38,616 bases of DNA from Candidatus Naiadarchaeum limnaeum (GCA_014189685.1 DVAB01000029.1:1-38616); one strand, 5' to 3'. Positions 28,993 through 37,831 are shown, counted from the stretch's first letter. Notes: generated by a model not told the origin, from the letters alone. Numbers and translations: made by a program.

Positions 28993-30906
28993 ATGGCTCA
29001 GTCGTTTTTAGAGGAACTAAAAGCAGAATTGCCTGAAGATGCTGATGTAACAAAGGCGCAGCTAGAGGGATCTCGAATCGTTATTTACACAAAAACTCCT
29101 GAGTACTTTGCAGACCATCCTGATTTGATCAAAAAACTTGTCTCAAGATACAAGAAAAGAATTGATTTAAGGGCGCATCCCTCAATTCTTCTTGAAACTG
29201 CGACTGCTGAAAAGTTCATAAAAGAATTAATTCCAAAAGAGGCAGAGATAACTGACATAATTTTTATGCCTGAGGTTAGCAAAGTTATAATTGAAGCAAA
29301 AAAACCAGGGCTTGTTATTGGAAAATCAGGAAAAACTCTGCACGAATTAAAGCGATTGATAAAATGGGCGCCGCATGTTGAAAGAACCCCAAGCATTCCA
29401 AGCCAGATAACAAAGGTTGTTCGAAATGTTCTCTACACAAATGCAGAAGAGCGAAGAAAATTCCTTGAGAGCCTTGGAAAAAAAGTTCCTCCAAAAAAAT
29501 TGGTTGAGGAAGAATCTGGGGAAAAATGGGTAAGGGTTACAGCACTTGGTGGATTTAGAGAAGTTGGAAGATCAGCAATTCTAGTTCAGACAAATGAATC
29601 CCAAGTCCTTGTTGATTGCGGAGTAAATGTTGCTATTGAAAGTGTGCAGAGCTATCCTTATTTCAATGCGCCTGAATTTGATATTAATACATTAGACGCA
29701 GTTATTGTAACCCATGCACATTTAGACCACAGCGGATTAATTCCTTATTTGTACAAATATGGATACAAAGGCCCTGTTTACTCAACCCCGGCAACTCGGG
29801 ATTTAATGACTTTATTGCAATTGGATTATGTTGAAATCGCCCAAAGAGAGGCAAAAAAAATTCCTTATACGCAAAAAGATATTGAGGACGCAATCAAGCA
29901 CAGCATTGCAATTGATTACGGAGAAGTCACTGATATCACTCCGGATATAAGATTAACACTTTACAACGCAGGCCATATTCTTGGAAGCTCGCAAGTGCAT
30001 TTGCATGTTGGAGAGGGATTGCACAATTTAATTTACACAGGAGATTTAAAAGCCGAAGGAAGCAGATTATTCGGCCCGGCAGAAACAGAATTTATGCGCC
30101 TTGAAACTTTAATCATGGAATCTACTTATGGTGGAAAAGCTGATTTCCAGCCTCCACGCGGTGAAAGCGAAAAGCGCCTTTTTGAGATAATTGAGGAAGC
30201 GATTAAAACAAAGGCAAAAGTTCTTATTCCTGTTTTGGCTGTTGGAAGGGCACAGGAAGTAATGGTTATAATTGAGGAATTTGCACGAAGAAAAAAACTT
30301 GAGAATAGCTTTAACATTTATTTGGATGGAATGATATGGGATGCAACTGCGATTCATACTGCGTATCCAGAATATCTAAGTGAGAGTATCCGCCAACGCA
30401 TATTTCACGAGGATGAGAATCCATTTCTAAATCCAATTTTTAAACGAGTTGGAAGCCAAAAGGAAAGAATGGAAGTGATTGAAAGTTCTGAGCCAGTTTT
30501 AATAATGGCAACCTCTGGAATGCTCACAGGCGGTCCAAGTGTTGAATATTTAAAACATTTAGCTGAAACAAAAAAGAACTGGCTTGTTTTTGTTTCCTAT
30601 CAGGGAGAGGGGACTCTTGGAAGAAGGGTACAAAAGGGATGGGACAAAATAACTTTGGAAAATGAAAAAGGAAAACAGGAAGTGACTGAAATAAAATTGC
30701 ATATTGAAACACTAGAAGGTTTTAGTGGGCACTCTGACCGCGAGGCCCTGATGAGATTTGCTGAAAAGGTTTCTCCGCGGCCGGACAGAGTTTTAGTCTG
30801 CCATGGGGATAATAATAAATGCCTTGACTTGGCAAGCTCAATCCACAAGGCGTTTAATGTAGATACGTATGCGCCGAAAAATTTAGAAACCATACGCTTG
30901 CGCTAA
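28993..30906 (+). CDS. fttA: aCPSF1/FttA transcription-termination ribonuclease
   Basis: The 637 residues include two N-terminal KH-like domains (about 1-150; IIEAKKPGLVIGKSGKTLHELKR), a metallo-beta-lactamase domain with THAHLDHSGLIPYL (about 239-252), GHILGSSQVHLH and IYTGDLKAEGSR, and a beta-CASP domain ending GFSGHSDREAL and VLVCHGD. In archaea this factor cleaves nascent RNA at U-rich sites and ends transcription, acting with the exosome-like machinery encoded downstream. A TATA-like AATTTATCTT lies about 25 bases before the ATG. The gene follows psmB by 67 bases. Confidence 0.97.
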   Translation: MAQSFLEELKAELPEDADVTKAQLEGSRIVIYTKTPEYFADHPDLIKKLVSRYKKRIDLRAHPSILLETATAEKFIKELIPKEAEITDIIFMPEVSKVIIEAKKPGLVIGKSGKTLHELKRLIKWAPHVERTPSIPSQITKVVRNVLYTNAEERRKFLESLGKKVPPKKLVEEESGEKWVRVTALGGFREVGRSAILVQTNESQVLVDCGVNVAIESVQSYPYFNAPEFDINTLDAVIVTHAHLDHSGLIPYLYKYGYKGPVYSTPATRDLMTLLQLDYVEIAQREAKKIPYTQKDIEDAIKHSIAIDYGEVTDITPDIRLTLYNAGHILGSSQVHLHVGEGLHNLIYTGDLKAEGSRLFGPAETEFMRLETLIMESTYGGKADFQPPRGESEKRLFEIIEEAIKTKAKVLIPVLAVGRAQEVMVIIEEFARRKKLENSFNIYLDGMIWDATAIHTAYPEYLSESIRQRIFHEDENPFLNPIFKRVGSQKERMEVIESSEPVLIMATSGMLTGGPSVEYLKHLAETKKNWLVFVSYQGEGTLGRRVQKGWDKITLENEKGKQEVTEIKLHIETLEGFSGHSDREALMRFAEKVSPRPDRVLVCHGDNNKCLDLASSIHKAFNVDTYAPKNLETIRLR

Positions 30907-30951
30907 ATAAAGTTAACATAATCTTTGTACACACTATCTGTTTCTAAAAAT

Positions 30952-31350
30952 TTATAATTCTGCCGGAGTAGACATTTGCGCACTGGTTTGAACTACTGGA
31001 TGTTCGCCTCTCCAAATTGTAACATCAGGAGGTGTTATCAATATAACGTCCTCCTTTAATCCAGCCATATCGCCGCCAATTGCCGCTGCTGTTCGCTGAA
31101 TTCTCTTCAAAGCGCGCTTTAACTCCATTTTCTCCTGAAGTAAGCGAGGCTTTATTTTTAGAATTACTATGTTGTTCCTATCGCGCAGATAATTCAAAAC
31201 AACATCTGTGTCTGTGTACTCATTGAAGTTCACAACTCGAATAAAACTTTTGCCATCGGCTGCTTCCTTGCTCCACTCAACTTCCATGTAGCGAGGCTCC
31301 TGAGATGCAGAAAGTCTTGCTGATTTGAACAGGTTGTCCAAGATACCCAT
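30952..31350 (-). CDS. sepF: Cell division protein SepF (archaeal)
   Basis: SepF anchors FtsZ to the membrane. The 132 residues begin with an amphipathic MGILDNLFKSARL helix as a membrane anchor, then a flexible linker, then the SepF core FIRVVNFNEYTDTDVVLNYLRDRNNIVILKI and IQRTAAAIGGDMAGLKEDVILITPPDVTIW. Length is typical for archaea, and the GGDM segment is diagnostic. It has its own minus-strand TATA (TTTATAAATA, 31441-31432) with a leader of about 70 bases and a G-rich SD before the ATG. Confidence 0.94.
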   Translation of the reverse strand: MGILDNLFKSARLSASQEPRYMEVEWSKEAADGKSFIRVVNFNEYTDTDVVLNYLRDRNNIVILKIKPRLLQEKMELKRALKRIQRTAAAIGGDMAGLKEDVILITPPDVTIWRGEHPVVQTSAQMSTPAEL

Positions 31351-31457
31351 TTTTTGCCCCCCTAAAATTTTTTTACAACGCTTGTAAATTGCTGATAACA
31401 GTAAGCGTGCACTTTGTACCTGTGCGATGCCTATTTATAAATGTTTTGCCCCAAAAT

Positions 31458-31739
31458 TTACTCCGCAGAAAGAGATTCGACAAGCGTAATTGTGCTAAAC
31501 AATATTGTGCGGGTACGCATGTCTAAATTATTATCAGAAACCATTTCCTCCAAAACCTGAAGTGCTATATTTTTTCTCTTCTCGATTGAGCCATTCCCAT
31601 TTGAAAGCGCGTTTGTTATCTTCAGAGCCCCATTTCTAATTATTTGAGTTGCGTTTTGATCATAAATCAGCTCGCTGAGAGAATTTATTATTTCATTTAC
31701 CTTAGGATTTATTAGATTAACTTTAATTTTTGCTGCCAT
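31458..31739 (-). CDS. UPF0147 family protein
   Basis: The 93-residue helical protein matches UPF0147, an archaeal-only family of small all-helical proteins: VNEIINSLSELIYDQNATQIIRNGALKITNAL and RKNIALQVLEEMVSDNNLDMRTRTILFSTITLVESLSAE are characteristic. Its function is not established. It is 27 bases downstream of the DHH gene and ends the superoperon before the sepF promoter. Confidence 0.9.
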   Translation of the reverse strand: MAAKIKVNLINPKVNEIINSLSELIYDQNATQIIRNGALKITNALSNGNGSIEKRKNIALQVLEEMVSDNNLDMRTRTILFSTITLVESLSAE

Positions 31740-31766
31740 ATTGTCTCAAAAACCAGATTTTCTAGT

Positions 31767-32750
31767 CTATGGGGTATTTAATTTAGTTTTTGTATACTCA
31801 AAAATATACTTCAAAGCCTCATCCGCTCTATTAACAAGCTTTCCATTCGCGCCCGCAGCTGTTGGGTGGCCGCTTCCTGTTCCCTGAATTATTTTTGCGA
31901 TCCCAGGAATTACATCTTTCCCCAAATCTATCTTTGTTTTCTCATAAAAATTTTGATTAGAGCGCAATGAAATTCTTATTTCATCTTCTTTTTCAGCTGC
32001 AACTCCAACTAAATCTGCGCCTGCTCTGATTAAAGAGCGCGCTGCGCTTGCCTCAAAAGCAGCTATTTTGCTGGTTGCAACTAGAAATTCCCCAATTTTT
32101 TCAAATTTTACGCGCTGGGAAGCCTTTAATCTTGCGATTCGTTCAGAAGTATCTAAAGGCGTTTCAAGAGTTGCAAGAACCCATCGATAATCAATATTAA
32201 ATTTTTTCATTAATTCAGAAAGAATTTCAAAATTTTTCAAGCGGGCATATTGCAAATGCGCAGTTTCTGCAACAGTCCCAAGCAAAATTGCTTTTGCAAT
32301 TTTTTCGTCGATTTGAACTTTTAACTCTTTTAACAAATCATAAACAAGCTCAACTGTGCTAGAAGCGTTTTCATCGATAAATTTAAAATCTGCTTTTAAT
32401 GAGTAATCGTGAATTGTGTGATGGTCAATTATCATTTTCTTTGCAGAAGAGGAAAAAACTTTTCCAGCAAAGCTCGATAATTGCCCTTCAGTGGACATAT
32501 CCAACATAACAATTAAATCAACATTCAAATCAGGGTCAATTTCAACATCTGCCCCAATTGAATCTAAAATTTTTCGTGAAATTTTACTTGCACTTTCAAT
32601 AACTCCGCCGCGAACTTTAAAACCCAATTGTTTTAATCCAAGAGAAAGTGCAACAATAGAACATACAGAATCTGGGTCTGCATTTTTATGGCCTAAAAGC
32701 AAAATAGATTTTCCTTTAAACTGCTTTAGAGTTTCTGCAATATTTTTCAT
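31767..32750 (-). CDS. DHH-DHHA1 family phosphoesterase
   Basis: The 327 residues contain LLLGHKNADPDSVCSI at the N-terminus (DHH motif I variant), LIVMLDMS, the DHH motif IIDHHTIHDYS, and the DHHA1 segment GTGSGHPTAAGANGKL near the C-terminus. The family hydrolyses short oligoribonucleotides or phosphonucleotides (NrnA-like), which suits an exosome gene cluster, since it could finish RNA decay. It lies directly downstream of prefoldin beta. Confidence 0.88.
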   Translation of the reverse strand: MKNIAETLKQFKGKSILLLGHKNADPDSVCSIVALSLGLKQLGFKVRGGVIESASKISRKILDSIGADVEIDPDLNVDLIVMLDMSTEGQLSSFAGKVFSSSAKKMIIDHHTIHDYSLKADFKFIDENASSTVELVYDLLKELKVQIDEKIAKAILLGTVAETAHLQYARLKNFEILSELMKKFNIDYRWVLATLETPLDTSERIARLKASQRVKFEKIGEFLVATSKIAAFEASAARSLIRAGADLVGVAAEKEDEIRISLRSNQNFYEKTKIDLGKDVIPGIAKIIQGTGSGHPTAAGANGKLVNRADEALKYIFEYTKTKLNTP

Positions 32751-32779
32751 AAGAGAGGTGAGAGAATTAATATAAAAAA

Positions 32780-33148
32780 TTATCCGCCCTCTGAAACATT
32801 TCCGCCGCCAAGTCCTGCGAGGCCTTTTTGCAGTTCCTCTTGCAATGTTTTAACTTTCTCCATTACTTTTTTCTCTTGCTTTTCAATTGTTTTCAGTCTT
32901 AATTCTAAGGTTTCAACCTTTTCCTTTAATTCAGAGTGAACTGTATTTTTATCAGATTTAATCAAAATTTGTCCAACAACCTTGTGCACCTCTGTATTGC
33001 CTGCTTTCTCCAGCTCATCTAATGCGTTTTGAGTCTCTTTCATTTGTAATTCAATCTGATATTTCTGGCTTAAAAGAACGCGGGCTTGCTGCTGAGCTTC
33101 CTGAAAATCCTGAATCTTCTGCTGCATTTCCTGACTTAGTTGCGCCAT
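32780..33148 (-). CDS. pfdB: Prefoldin beta subunit
   Basis: The 122 residues form two long coiled-coil helices around a short beta hairpin: EMQQKIQDFQEAQQQARVLLSQKYQIELQMKETQNAL, then VHKVVGQILIKSDKNTV, then the second helix. This is the prefoldin beta pattern. With prefoldin alpha (not in the window) it captures unfolded proteins for the thermosome. A short Gly-rich end (GLGGGNVSEGG) follows. It lies 2 bases after Pcc1. Confidence 0.94.
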   Translation of the reverse strand: MAQLSQEMQQKIQDFQEAQQQARVLLSQKYQIELQMKETQNALDELEKAGNTEVHKVVGQILIKSDKNTVHSELKEKVETLELRLKTIEKQEKKVMEKVKTLQEELQKGLAGLGGGNVSEGG

Positions 33149-33150
33149 AT

Positions 33151-33375
33151 TTATTCGATATCCCCCACTTCTTTTACCGTATTAATTAATCGCAAATACG
33201 AATTAATTGCTGCGCGCGCAGCGGTCAAGTCTTTAGCATCAATTTGTATATATAGCTCTCCTTTTTTTGGAGTGACTTTAACGCTAAATCGCTCAGTATT
33301 TTCTAAATCAGGCTTTAAGGCCTCATAAGCCTCTTTTGGATTTTCTAACTTTATGCTAAACTCAGCTTTAATCAT
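33151..33375 (-). CDS. pcc1: KEOPS complex subunit Pcc1
   Basis: The 74-residue protein has the Pcc1 pattern: KAEFSIKLENPKEAYEALKPDLEN, FSVKVTPKKGELYIQIDAKDLTAARAAINSYLRLINTVKEV. Pcc1 is the dimerising subunit of KEOPS, which makes t6A in tRNA. The Asp-Leu-Thr-Ala-Ala-Arg helix is conserved. It is 4 bases downstream of rpoP and just before prefoldin beta, the usual archaeal neighbourhood. Confidence 0.9.
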   Translation of the reverse strand: MIKAEFSIKLENPKEAYEALKPDLENTERFSVKVTPKKGELYIQIDAKDLTAARAAINSYLRLINTVKEVGDIE

Positions 33376-33379
33376 AGAA

Positions 33380-33523
33380 TTAGATTGCTTTTACTTTTCT
33401 TGCAACAGGCTGCCTTACTTTTAAGAAAATTTTGTGATCACATTTTGGACACTGAATAATTCCTGAAGGGCCTTTTGGCTCCTTTGTAATTTCCCCGCAG
33501 TTAATACATTTGTACTCGACCAT
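33380..33523 (-). CDS. rpoP: RNA polymerase subunit P (Rpo12)
   Basis: The 47-residue frame reads MVEYKCINCGEITKEP, then IIQCPKCDHKIFLKVRQPVARKVKAI on the minus strand (ATG 33523-33521, stop 33382-33380). The CxxC-x15-CxxC zinc ribbon and the basic RQPVARKVKA tail are diagnostic for archaeal RpoP/Rpb12. It is easily missed because it is short. It lies between L37Ae (4 bases upstream) and Pcc1 (4 bases downstream), the conserved order. Confidence 0.95.
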   Translation of the reverse strand: MVEYKCINCGEITKEPKGPSGIIQCPKCDHKIFLKVRQPVARKVKAI

Positions 33524-33527
33524 TTTT

Positions 33528-33836
33528 TTACTCCTCTTTTACAACCTTTTGTTCCTGCTCTTTCTTAAATTTCTCAACGCTAACTATTTTTCCCTCAGCC
33601 TTTATTGCTTCAACAGCCGGGAACGGAATATAAGCTCCCCCTGCAAACTTAACTCCGCATTTTAAGCATTGCCAAATAGCTGTTGAAACGCGTTTAACTT
33701 TAAAAGCCTTACAATTTGGGCATTCATACTTTTTAGTCCGGTATTGCTCTTCAATCTCTTTAACTCGGAGCTTAATTTTTCTTCCATAGCGTGCTCCGAA
33801 TCTGCCGGTTATTCCGAGTTTTTTCAATTTGCCCAT
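33528..33836 (-). CDS. rpl37ae: Large ribosomal subunit protein L37Ae
   Basis: The 102-residue protein has the L37Ae core GITGRFGARYGRKIKLRVKEIE, then the zinc ribbon KYECPNCKAFKVKRVSTAIWQCLKCGVKFAGGAY. Length slightly exceeds the usual archaeal form because of a Lys/Glu-rich C-terminal tail. It follows Rrp42 by 25 bases and precedes rpoP by 4. Confidence 0.96.
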   Translation of the reverse strand: MGKLKKLGITGRFGARYGRKIKLRVKEIEEQYRTKKYECPNCKAFKVKRVSTAIWQCLKCGVKFAGGAYIPFPAVEAIKAEGKIVSVEKFKKEQEQKVVKEE

Positions 33837-33861
33837 TAGTAGAGCGAATATGTTAGCACAG

Positions 33862-34614
33862 CTATTTAAGTAATTTTCTAAGCTCTTTTCCCTTTCTCAA
33901 TGCAATTCTAACGCATTCCATAACCTCTTCTGGCGTCCAAAATCCTGCTGCTGCTTTCTGCATTGCAACTATATTTCCAAGCTCATCTGTTGTAACCGTG
34001 AGGCGAGCTTCCATTACTCTTTCTTCTTCTAAACTTGGATCAAGCAAAATTTTGTTGGCTATTTTTACAAAAGTGTTTGCAATTGGTTTCTTAGAGACTG
34101 GCAATTTTTCTCCATCTTTCATTGTTGCATTCCATAGAGCTACAATCGCCCCAAGAGCAGCTGCATCCATGAAATTTCCATCGTGGTCTAACACATAAGT
34201 GTCTACAAAAACGGATTTTACTTTTTCACCAGGAGTTATACAGAGCTTTTTCAAGTCAATTGTTTTTGCCTCTCTAATCCCCCTGTCAACAACCCTTGCC
34301 AATTCAATTGCATTCTCATCAGGCGGGCCTGGCTGAAAAGTCGGGGATGCCATTGGAACTAATTCTGCAGTTGTTGTAAGAGTTCCCTCATCCGGACTGT
34401 CTGGATATGGAATTGCTTCCCCTAATTTTATTCCGCATGCAACCATTGTATTTCCAATTTTTACCCTTGCAGAGCCCTCTGCGCGCTTGTAAACTCCAAT
34501 ATCAAGCTCAATTTTTCTGTATTCATCAAAATTTCTTCCGTCCAAACGCTTTCCAGATTCAATTAATTTATAAATTGAATCGCGTTCTATTTGCGGAACA
34601 ATTTGTACAGTCAT
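33862..34614 (-). CDS. rrp42: Exosome subunit Rrp42
   Basis: The 250-residue RNase PH-like protein opens with LIESGKRLDGRNFDEYRKIELDIGVYKRAEGSARVKIGNTMVACGIKLG. Rrp42 forms the hexameric ring with Rrp41 but does not itself carry the phosphorolytic site; it helps bind RNA. Its ATG is 2 bases after the end of rrp41, so translation is coupled. Confidence 0.95.
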   Translation of the reverse strand: MTVQIVPQIERDSIYKLIESGKRLDGRNFDEYRKIELDIGVYKRAEGSARVKIGNTMVACGIKLGEAIPYPDSPDEGTLTTTAELVPMASPTFQPGPPDENAIELARVVDRGIREAKTIDLKKLCITPGEKVKSVFVDTYVLDHDGNFMDAAALGAIVALWNATMKDGEKLPVSKKPIANTFVKIANKILLDPSLEEERVMEARLTVTTDELGNIVAMQKAAAGFWTPEEVMECVRIALRKGKELRKLLK

Positions 34615-34616
34615 TT

Positions 34617-35456
34617 TTATTCACTTCCTTTTTGATTGTTGTTTCCTTCAGTAGCTGAGGTTGCAGCAACATATTTTTTCTTGAGCGCTGCCTTTTGCAA
34701 TTCATATACTTTTTTGCATCCTTCAACCGCGTACTTTAATGCCTTTTCAAATTCATCCTCTGTAAGCTGTCCATCCATCTGCAGCAGAGTTATCTTGCTG
34801 TTCTTTGGAGAAAGTGCAACAGGGACATCAGCTTCTCCGGTGTTGTCCTCAATTCCATTCATATCAAGAACAACCTCACCATCAATTTTGCCAGCTGAGC
34901 AAGCTGCTACTAAGTCAGACATCTCAATTCCTGCATCTGCCAAAGCAACACTTGCGGCAGTTATTCCAGCAACTCTTGTTCCTGCATCAGCCTGCACAAT
35001 CTCAATAAAAACATCTATGCCTGTTTTTGGATAGTGCTTTAGAAAAACAACAGGCTCAAGAGCTTCGCGAGTTACTTTTGAAATTTCTATCGAACGCCTA
35101 TCCGGGCCTGGTCTTTTTCTGTCTCCAACAGAAAAAGGTATCATGTCATACTTTACCCTGAGAACAGCCTGCTGCGGCTCTGTCAAGTGCCTTGGATGAA
35201 GTTCTCGCGGACCATAAACAGCTGCGAGCGCATGTGTATCTCCATACTCTACATAAGCAGAGCCATCTGCCCTCTCAAGAACACCGGCTTCAATTTTTAT
35301 CGGTCTCAGTTCATTAAAGCCGCGGCCATCCAAACGCTTTCCTTTTACAATTAGTTTAACTGGCTCTTCAGAAATTACATCTTTCTCTTTTGTCTCAACC
35401 AATTCTTCTAATCCTATTTCTTCTTCTTTCTCTTTCGTTTTTGCTTTCTTTTTCAT
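34617..35456 (-). CDS. rrp41: Exosome subunit Rrp41 (catalytic RNase PH)
   Basis: The 279-residue chain (from ATG 35456) has [20 protein letters not shown], then [46 protein letters not shown], and the catalytic Asp region [22 protein letters not shown]. It degrades RNA 3'-5' with phosphate. An N-terminal Lys/Glu-rich extension of about 35 residues precedes the RNase PH core. ATG 35456 is chosen because GAGGTGA is 5 bases upstream; a GTG at 35465 is weaker. It sits just downstream of rrp4. Confidence 0.96.
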   Translation of the reverse strand: MKKKAKTKEKEEEIGLEELVETKEKDVISEEPVKLIVKGKRLDGRGFNELRPIKIEAGVLERADGSAYVEYGDTHALAAVYGPRELHPRHLTEPQQAVLRVKYDMIPFSVGDRKRPGPDRRSIEISKVTREALEPVVFLKHYPKTGIDVFIEIVQADAGTRVAGITAASVALADAGIEMSDLVAACSAGKIDGEVVLDMNGIEDNTGEADVPVALSPKNSKITLLQMDGQLTEDEFEKALKYAVEGCKKVYELQKAALKKKYVAATSATEGNNNQKGSE

Positions 35457-35468
35457 AAAATTCACCTC

Positions 35469-36206
35469 TTAAACATTAAAATCAGCCCCAGATTCCTCAA
35501 TTAAAGGAATGTCTGAAACTTTTTTCTGGGTTTTCTCCTCCAAAAATGTCTTAACACGATCAGTCAAGCCATGCATATGAGCCTCACGCTCAATAAGTCG
35601 GATTGCTTCAATTGCAATGTTTGGGTTTTCTCCGCTAATCCAAATTCTTCCATTCTGCCCGACTGTTATTCTACAATTAGTCATGTACTTGAGCAATTGC
35701 ACCATTGTCCCCTTTTTTCCAATTACGCGGGGAACTTTGGTTGGGCTTATTGATATCAAGCGGCCTTCTCTTAATTTGTAAAGTCCTTTGTCCCTCATTG
35801 TAAGTCCAACTTGCATTGACTGCGAAACATTCAAAACTTTTGCAACAATAACGTCTCCTATATTATAAATTTTTGACAAGTCTTCTTGATTTATATCTAT
35901 AAAGCGGTCAGTTGCATTTGCAATTCCAAGCACTCCCTGATATGGAGAATTTATATCAACACTCCAGCTTGAAAATGATATGTCCTCCACAATTCCAATT
36001 ACCAAATCGCGCGGAGCAGGAACATATTTCCCGCTGAGCGGAATAATTTTTATAAACTGTTCTTTTGTATCAACTAGGCCGAGAATGTTTGCATAAATAT
36101 TTTCGCCCTCTTTGTAAGTTCCTTCCCCTAGCAAATAATCTCCGCTTGCTAACAAATCTCCTGGGACTACCAAGTCCCTGCCTTTAACAAATAATTCCAT
36201 TTTCAT
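35469..36206 (-). CDS. rrp4: Exosome cap subunit Rrp4
   Basis: The 245 residues hold an N-terminal domain with VVPGDLLASGDYLLGEGTY, an S1 domain (about 60-140) and a KH domain containing KVPRVIGKKGTMVQLLKYMTNCRITVGQNGRIWISG. Rrp4 caps the exosome ring and guides RNA in. The leader carries a palindromic element with an SD-masking hairpin (36210-36250); the start ATG 36206 has GGAGGTGA a few bases upstream, with a second ATG two codons later as alternative. Confidence 0.95.
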   Translation of the reverse strand: MKMELFVKGRDLVVPGDLLASGDYLLGEGTYKEGENIYANILGLVDTKEQFIKIIPLSGKYVPAPRDLVIGIVEDISFSSWSVDINSPYQGVLGIANATDRFIDINQEDLSKIYNIGDVIVAKVLNVSQSMQVGLTMRDKGLYKLREGRLISISPTKVPRVIGKKGTMVQLLKYMTNCRITVGQNGRIWISGENPNIAIEAIRLIEREAHMHGLTDRVKTFLEEKTQKKVSDIPLIEESGADFNV

Positions 36207-36209
36207 TCA

Positions 36210-36250
36210 CCTCCGAGTGAAACGAGGAGGGTTGCAAAACGAAGTTTTGC
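36210..36250 (-). promoter_or_regulatory. Palindromic leader with SD-masking hairpin before rrp4
   Basis: In mRNA orientation GCAAAAC-TTC-GTTTTGC (36250-36234) is a 7-bp triloop hairpin. It is followed by CCTCC (36230-36226), an 11-base loop, and GGAGG (36214-36210), which is the SD of rrp4. The sodN leader has the same CCTCCTC...TCGGAGGT order and loop size, although the loop bases differ. Confidence 0.68.
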
Positions 36251-36269
36251 CCGACCTCAAATTTATTAA

Positions 36270-36983
36270 TCATAATTTTTTCTCAACAGCCTCTTTTAAT
36301 CTAGTAAACTGTGCCGCTCCCTTGCAGATTCCATTAATCTCTGAGTAGAAATCTGCCTCAATTCCTGCAGGAATTTTTACAATCGCTCTAAGGGAGCCAT
36401 CGCTTAGCCATTCCTCCCGTTCCATACCATATTTTTTTAGAGCTCCGTAAGCGCTTCCTGAGTATGTATTTGGAATCAAAACTTCAATTGTAAAAGTTTC
36501 AATGCTTATGGGCAAAATTTGCCTAATAGCTTTTACAACTTTTGATGCTTGAGCATCTACAGACTCAAAAGGGTCTATAGAGATATGGGATTCCTCAATT
36601 GCCTTTTCAATTCTTGAGGGCGGATGAGGAGTTTTTGTCTGTGGATTGTAAGCTTCGCGGGCAATTTTTGCAATTATTGCACGCTTCTTTTCCTCTGACA
36701 TGTGCCTTCTCTGATCTGTTGTTAATTGCAACTCGCCTTTTCGAATGATTTCTTTTGCAACAGTACTGCTATCTGTTGTTCCAAAAGTTTCTTTTATAGA
36801 ACTCTCTGCAGCTTTGTCTCCTTTTTTCGCATCTTTAAAAACTTCAGGACTTGCTAAAACAGAGCGCATATCCAATTCTTTCCCATGCTTGACCTCGAGA
36901 GCAAGCTGTGGATCAACATAAATCTCAAAGTGCTTGCCTGCTTTTGAAAGCCTTGCTAAAACTGCTTTATCAATTGAAACCAT
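36270..36983 (-). CDS. sdo1: Ribosome maturation protein SDO1 (SBDS)
   Basis: The 237-residue protein is a full archaeal SBDS/SDO1: KAGKHFEIYVDPQLALEVKHGKELDMRSVLASPEVFKDAKKG is domain 1, and the helical RRHMSEEKKRAIIAKIAREAYNPQTKTPHPPSRIEKAIEE is domain 2 with its conserved NP-TPHPPxRIE loop. It assists release of the 60S-type subunit's maturation factor. It lies between psmA and rrp4 in the superoperon. Confidence 0.97.
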   Translation of the reverse strand: MVSIDKAVLARLSKAGKHFEIYVDPQLALEVKHGKELDMRSVLASPEVFKDAKKGDKAAESSIKETFGTTDSSTVAKEIIRKGELQLTTDQRRHMSEEKKRAIIAKIAREAYNPQTKTPHPPSRIEKAIEESHISIDPFESVDAQASKVVKAIRQILPISIETFTIEVLIPNTYSGSAYGALKKYGMEREEWLSDGSLRAIVKIPAGIEADFYSEINGICKGAAQFTRLKEAVEKKL

Positions 36984-37013
36984 TTTTATTTTTAAATATT
37001 ATAGAAAATGCAA

Positions 37014-37745
37014 TTATTTTTTCCCAGTGGATTTCTGGATTTGCTTTTTCAAATCAGCGCCTTTTAGCTTGACAAATTTTCTATCTTTTGTAATGTAAGC
37101 AAGCTCAATGCTTTTCTCGCTAAAGTGGTCCTCTGTGCCCTTTTGCAAAGCTTTTAAAGCAAGATCAATTGCCTGATCAAGATTCATTGCTTCCTTGTAG
37201 TGCTTTGCAAAATGCGCCTTCACTTTGTCAGAGTTTTCGCCGATTGCAGTAGCCTTGTATTCCCAGAAAGATCCAGATGGGTCTGTCTCGAATAGATGTG
37301 GTTCGCCATCCACGCCTGCTATTAAAAGTGCAGTTCCGAATGGTCTTGTTCCAGCAATTTGTGTATGCAGCTGCTGGTAGTCGCAGATATCTTTAGTTAA
37401 TGTATCAACGCCCATTGGTTCATCGTATGTTAGTCTGTGGGACTGAGTCATTACTCGCGCACGGTCAACAATTCTGCGCCCGTCTGCTACTAATCCGCTT
37501 GTTGCTGCGCCAACGTGTTCATCTACCTGATAAATCTTTTCTATAGATTCAGGAATCATCAGCTCCTCGGTTATGTTTTTGTCTGCTGCCAAAACAACTC
37601 CGTCCTGGTAGACAACACCGAGAGAAACTGTCCCTTTTTTAACCGCTTCTCGAGCGTACTCCACTTGGTACAAACGCCCTTGTGGAGAGAACACAGTAAT
37701 TGCACGGTCATAGCCCATCATCTGGGGGGATTGCATTTCTGCCAT
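37014..37745 (-). CDS. psmA: Proteasome alpha subunit
   Basis: The 243-residue protein contains the alpha-ring signature YDRAITVFSPQGRLYQVEYAREAVKKGTVSLGV and has no propeptide Thr, as expected. Alpha rings gate the 20S core and bind the ATPase. A GAGGTGA SD lies unusually far (13 bases) upstream of ATG 37745. A minus-strand TATA box ATTTAAATACC (37831-37821) is further up. The gene is preceded by the large palindrome at 37850-37926. Confidence 0.96.
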   Translation of the reverse strand: MAEMQSPQMMGYDRAITVFSPQGRLYQVEYAREAVKKGTVSLGVVYQDGVVLAADKNITEELMIPESIEKIYQVDEHVGAATSGLVADGRRIVDRARVMTQSHRLTYDEPMGVDTLTKDICDYQQLHTQIAGTRPFGTALLIAGVDGEPHLFETDPSGSFWEYKATAIGENSDKVKAHFAKHYKEAMNLDQAIDLALKALQKGTEDHFSEKSIELAYITKDRKFVKLKGADLKKQIQKSTGKK

Positions 37746-37820
37746 TTTAGTTTTTTTTCACCTCGTTCTTTAATTTATTATTATAAATCGAGATTTGAAT
37801 TATAATAAGAAGCAGTTGGG

Positions 37821-37831
37821 GTATTTAAATG
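37821..37831 (-). promoter_or_regulatory. TATA box for psmA
   Basis: ATTTAAATACC on the minus strand lies about 75-85 bases before the psmA ATG and would give a leader of about 50 bases containing the distant SD. It separates the psmA-to-UPF0147 unit from the RNase P genes. Confidence 0.5.

Noticed and set aside
33862-34614. Rrp42 as a second catalytic RNase PH subunit
   Set aside because: It begins with the Rrp42-type KLIESGKRLDGRNFDEYR and sits second to Rrp41, which carries the catalytic Asp region; archaeal Rrp42 is non-catalytic.
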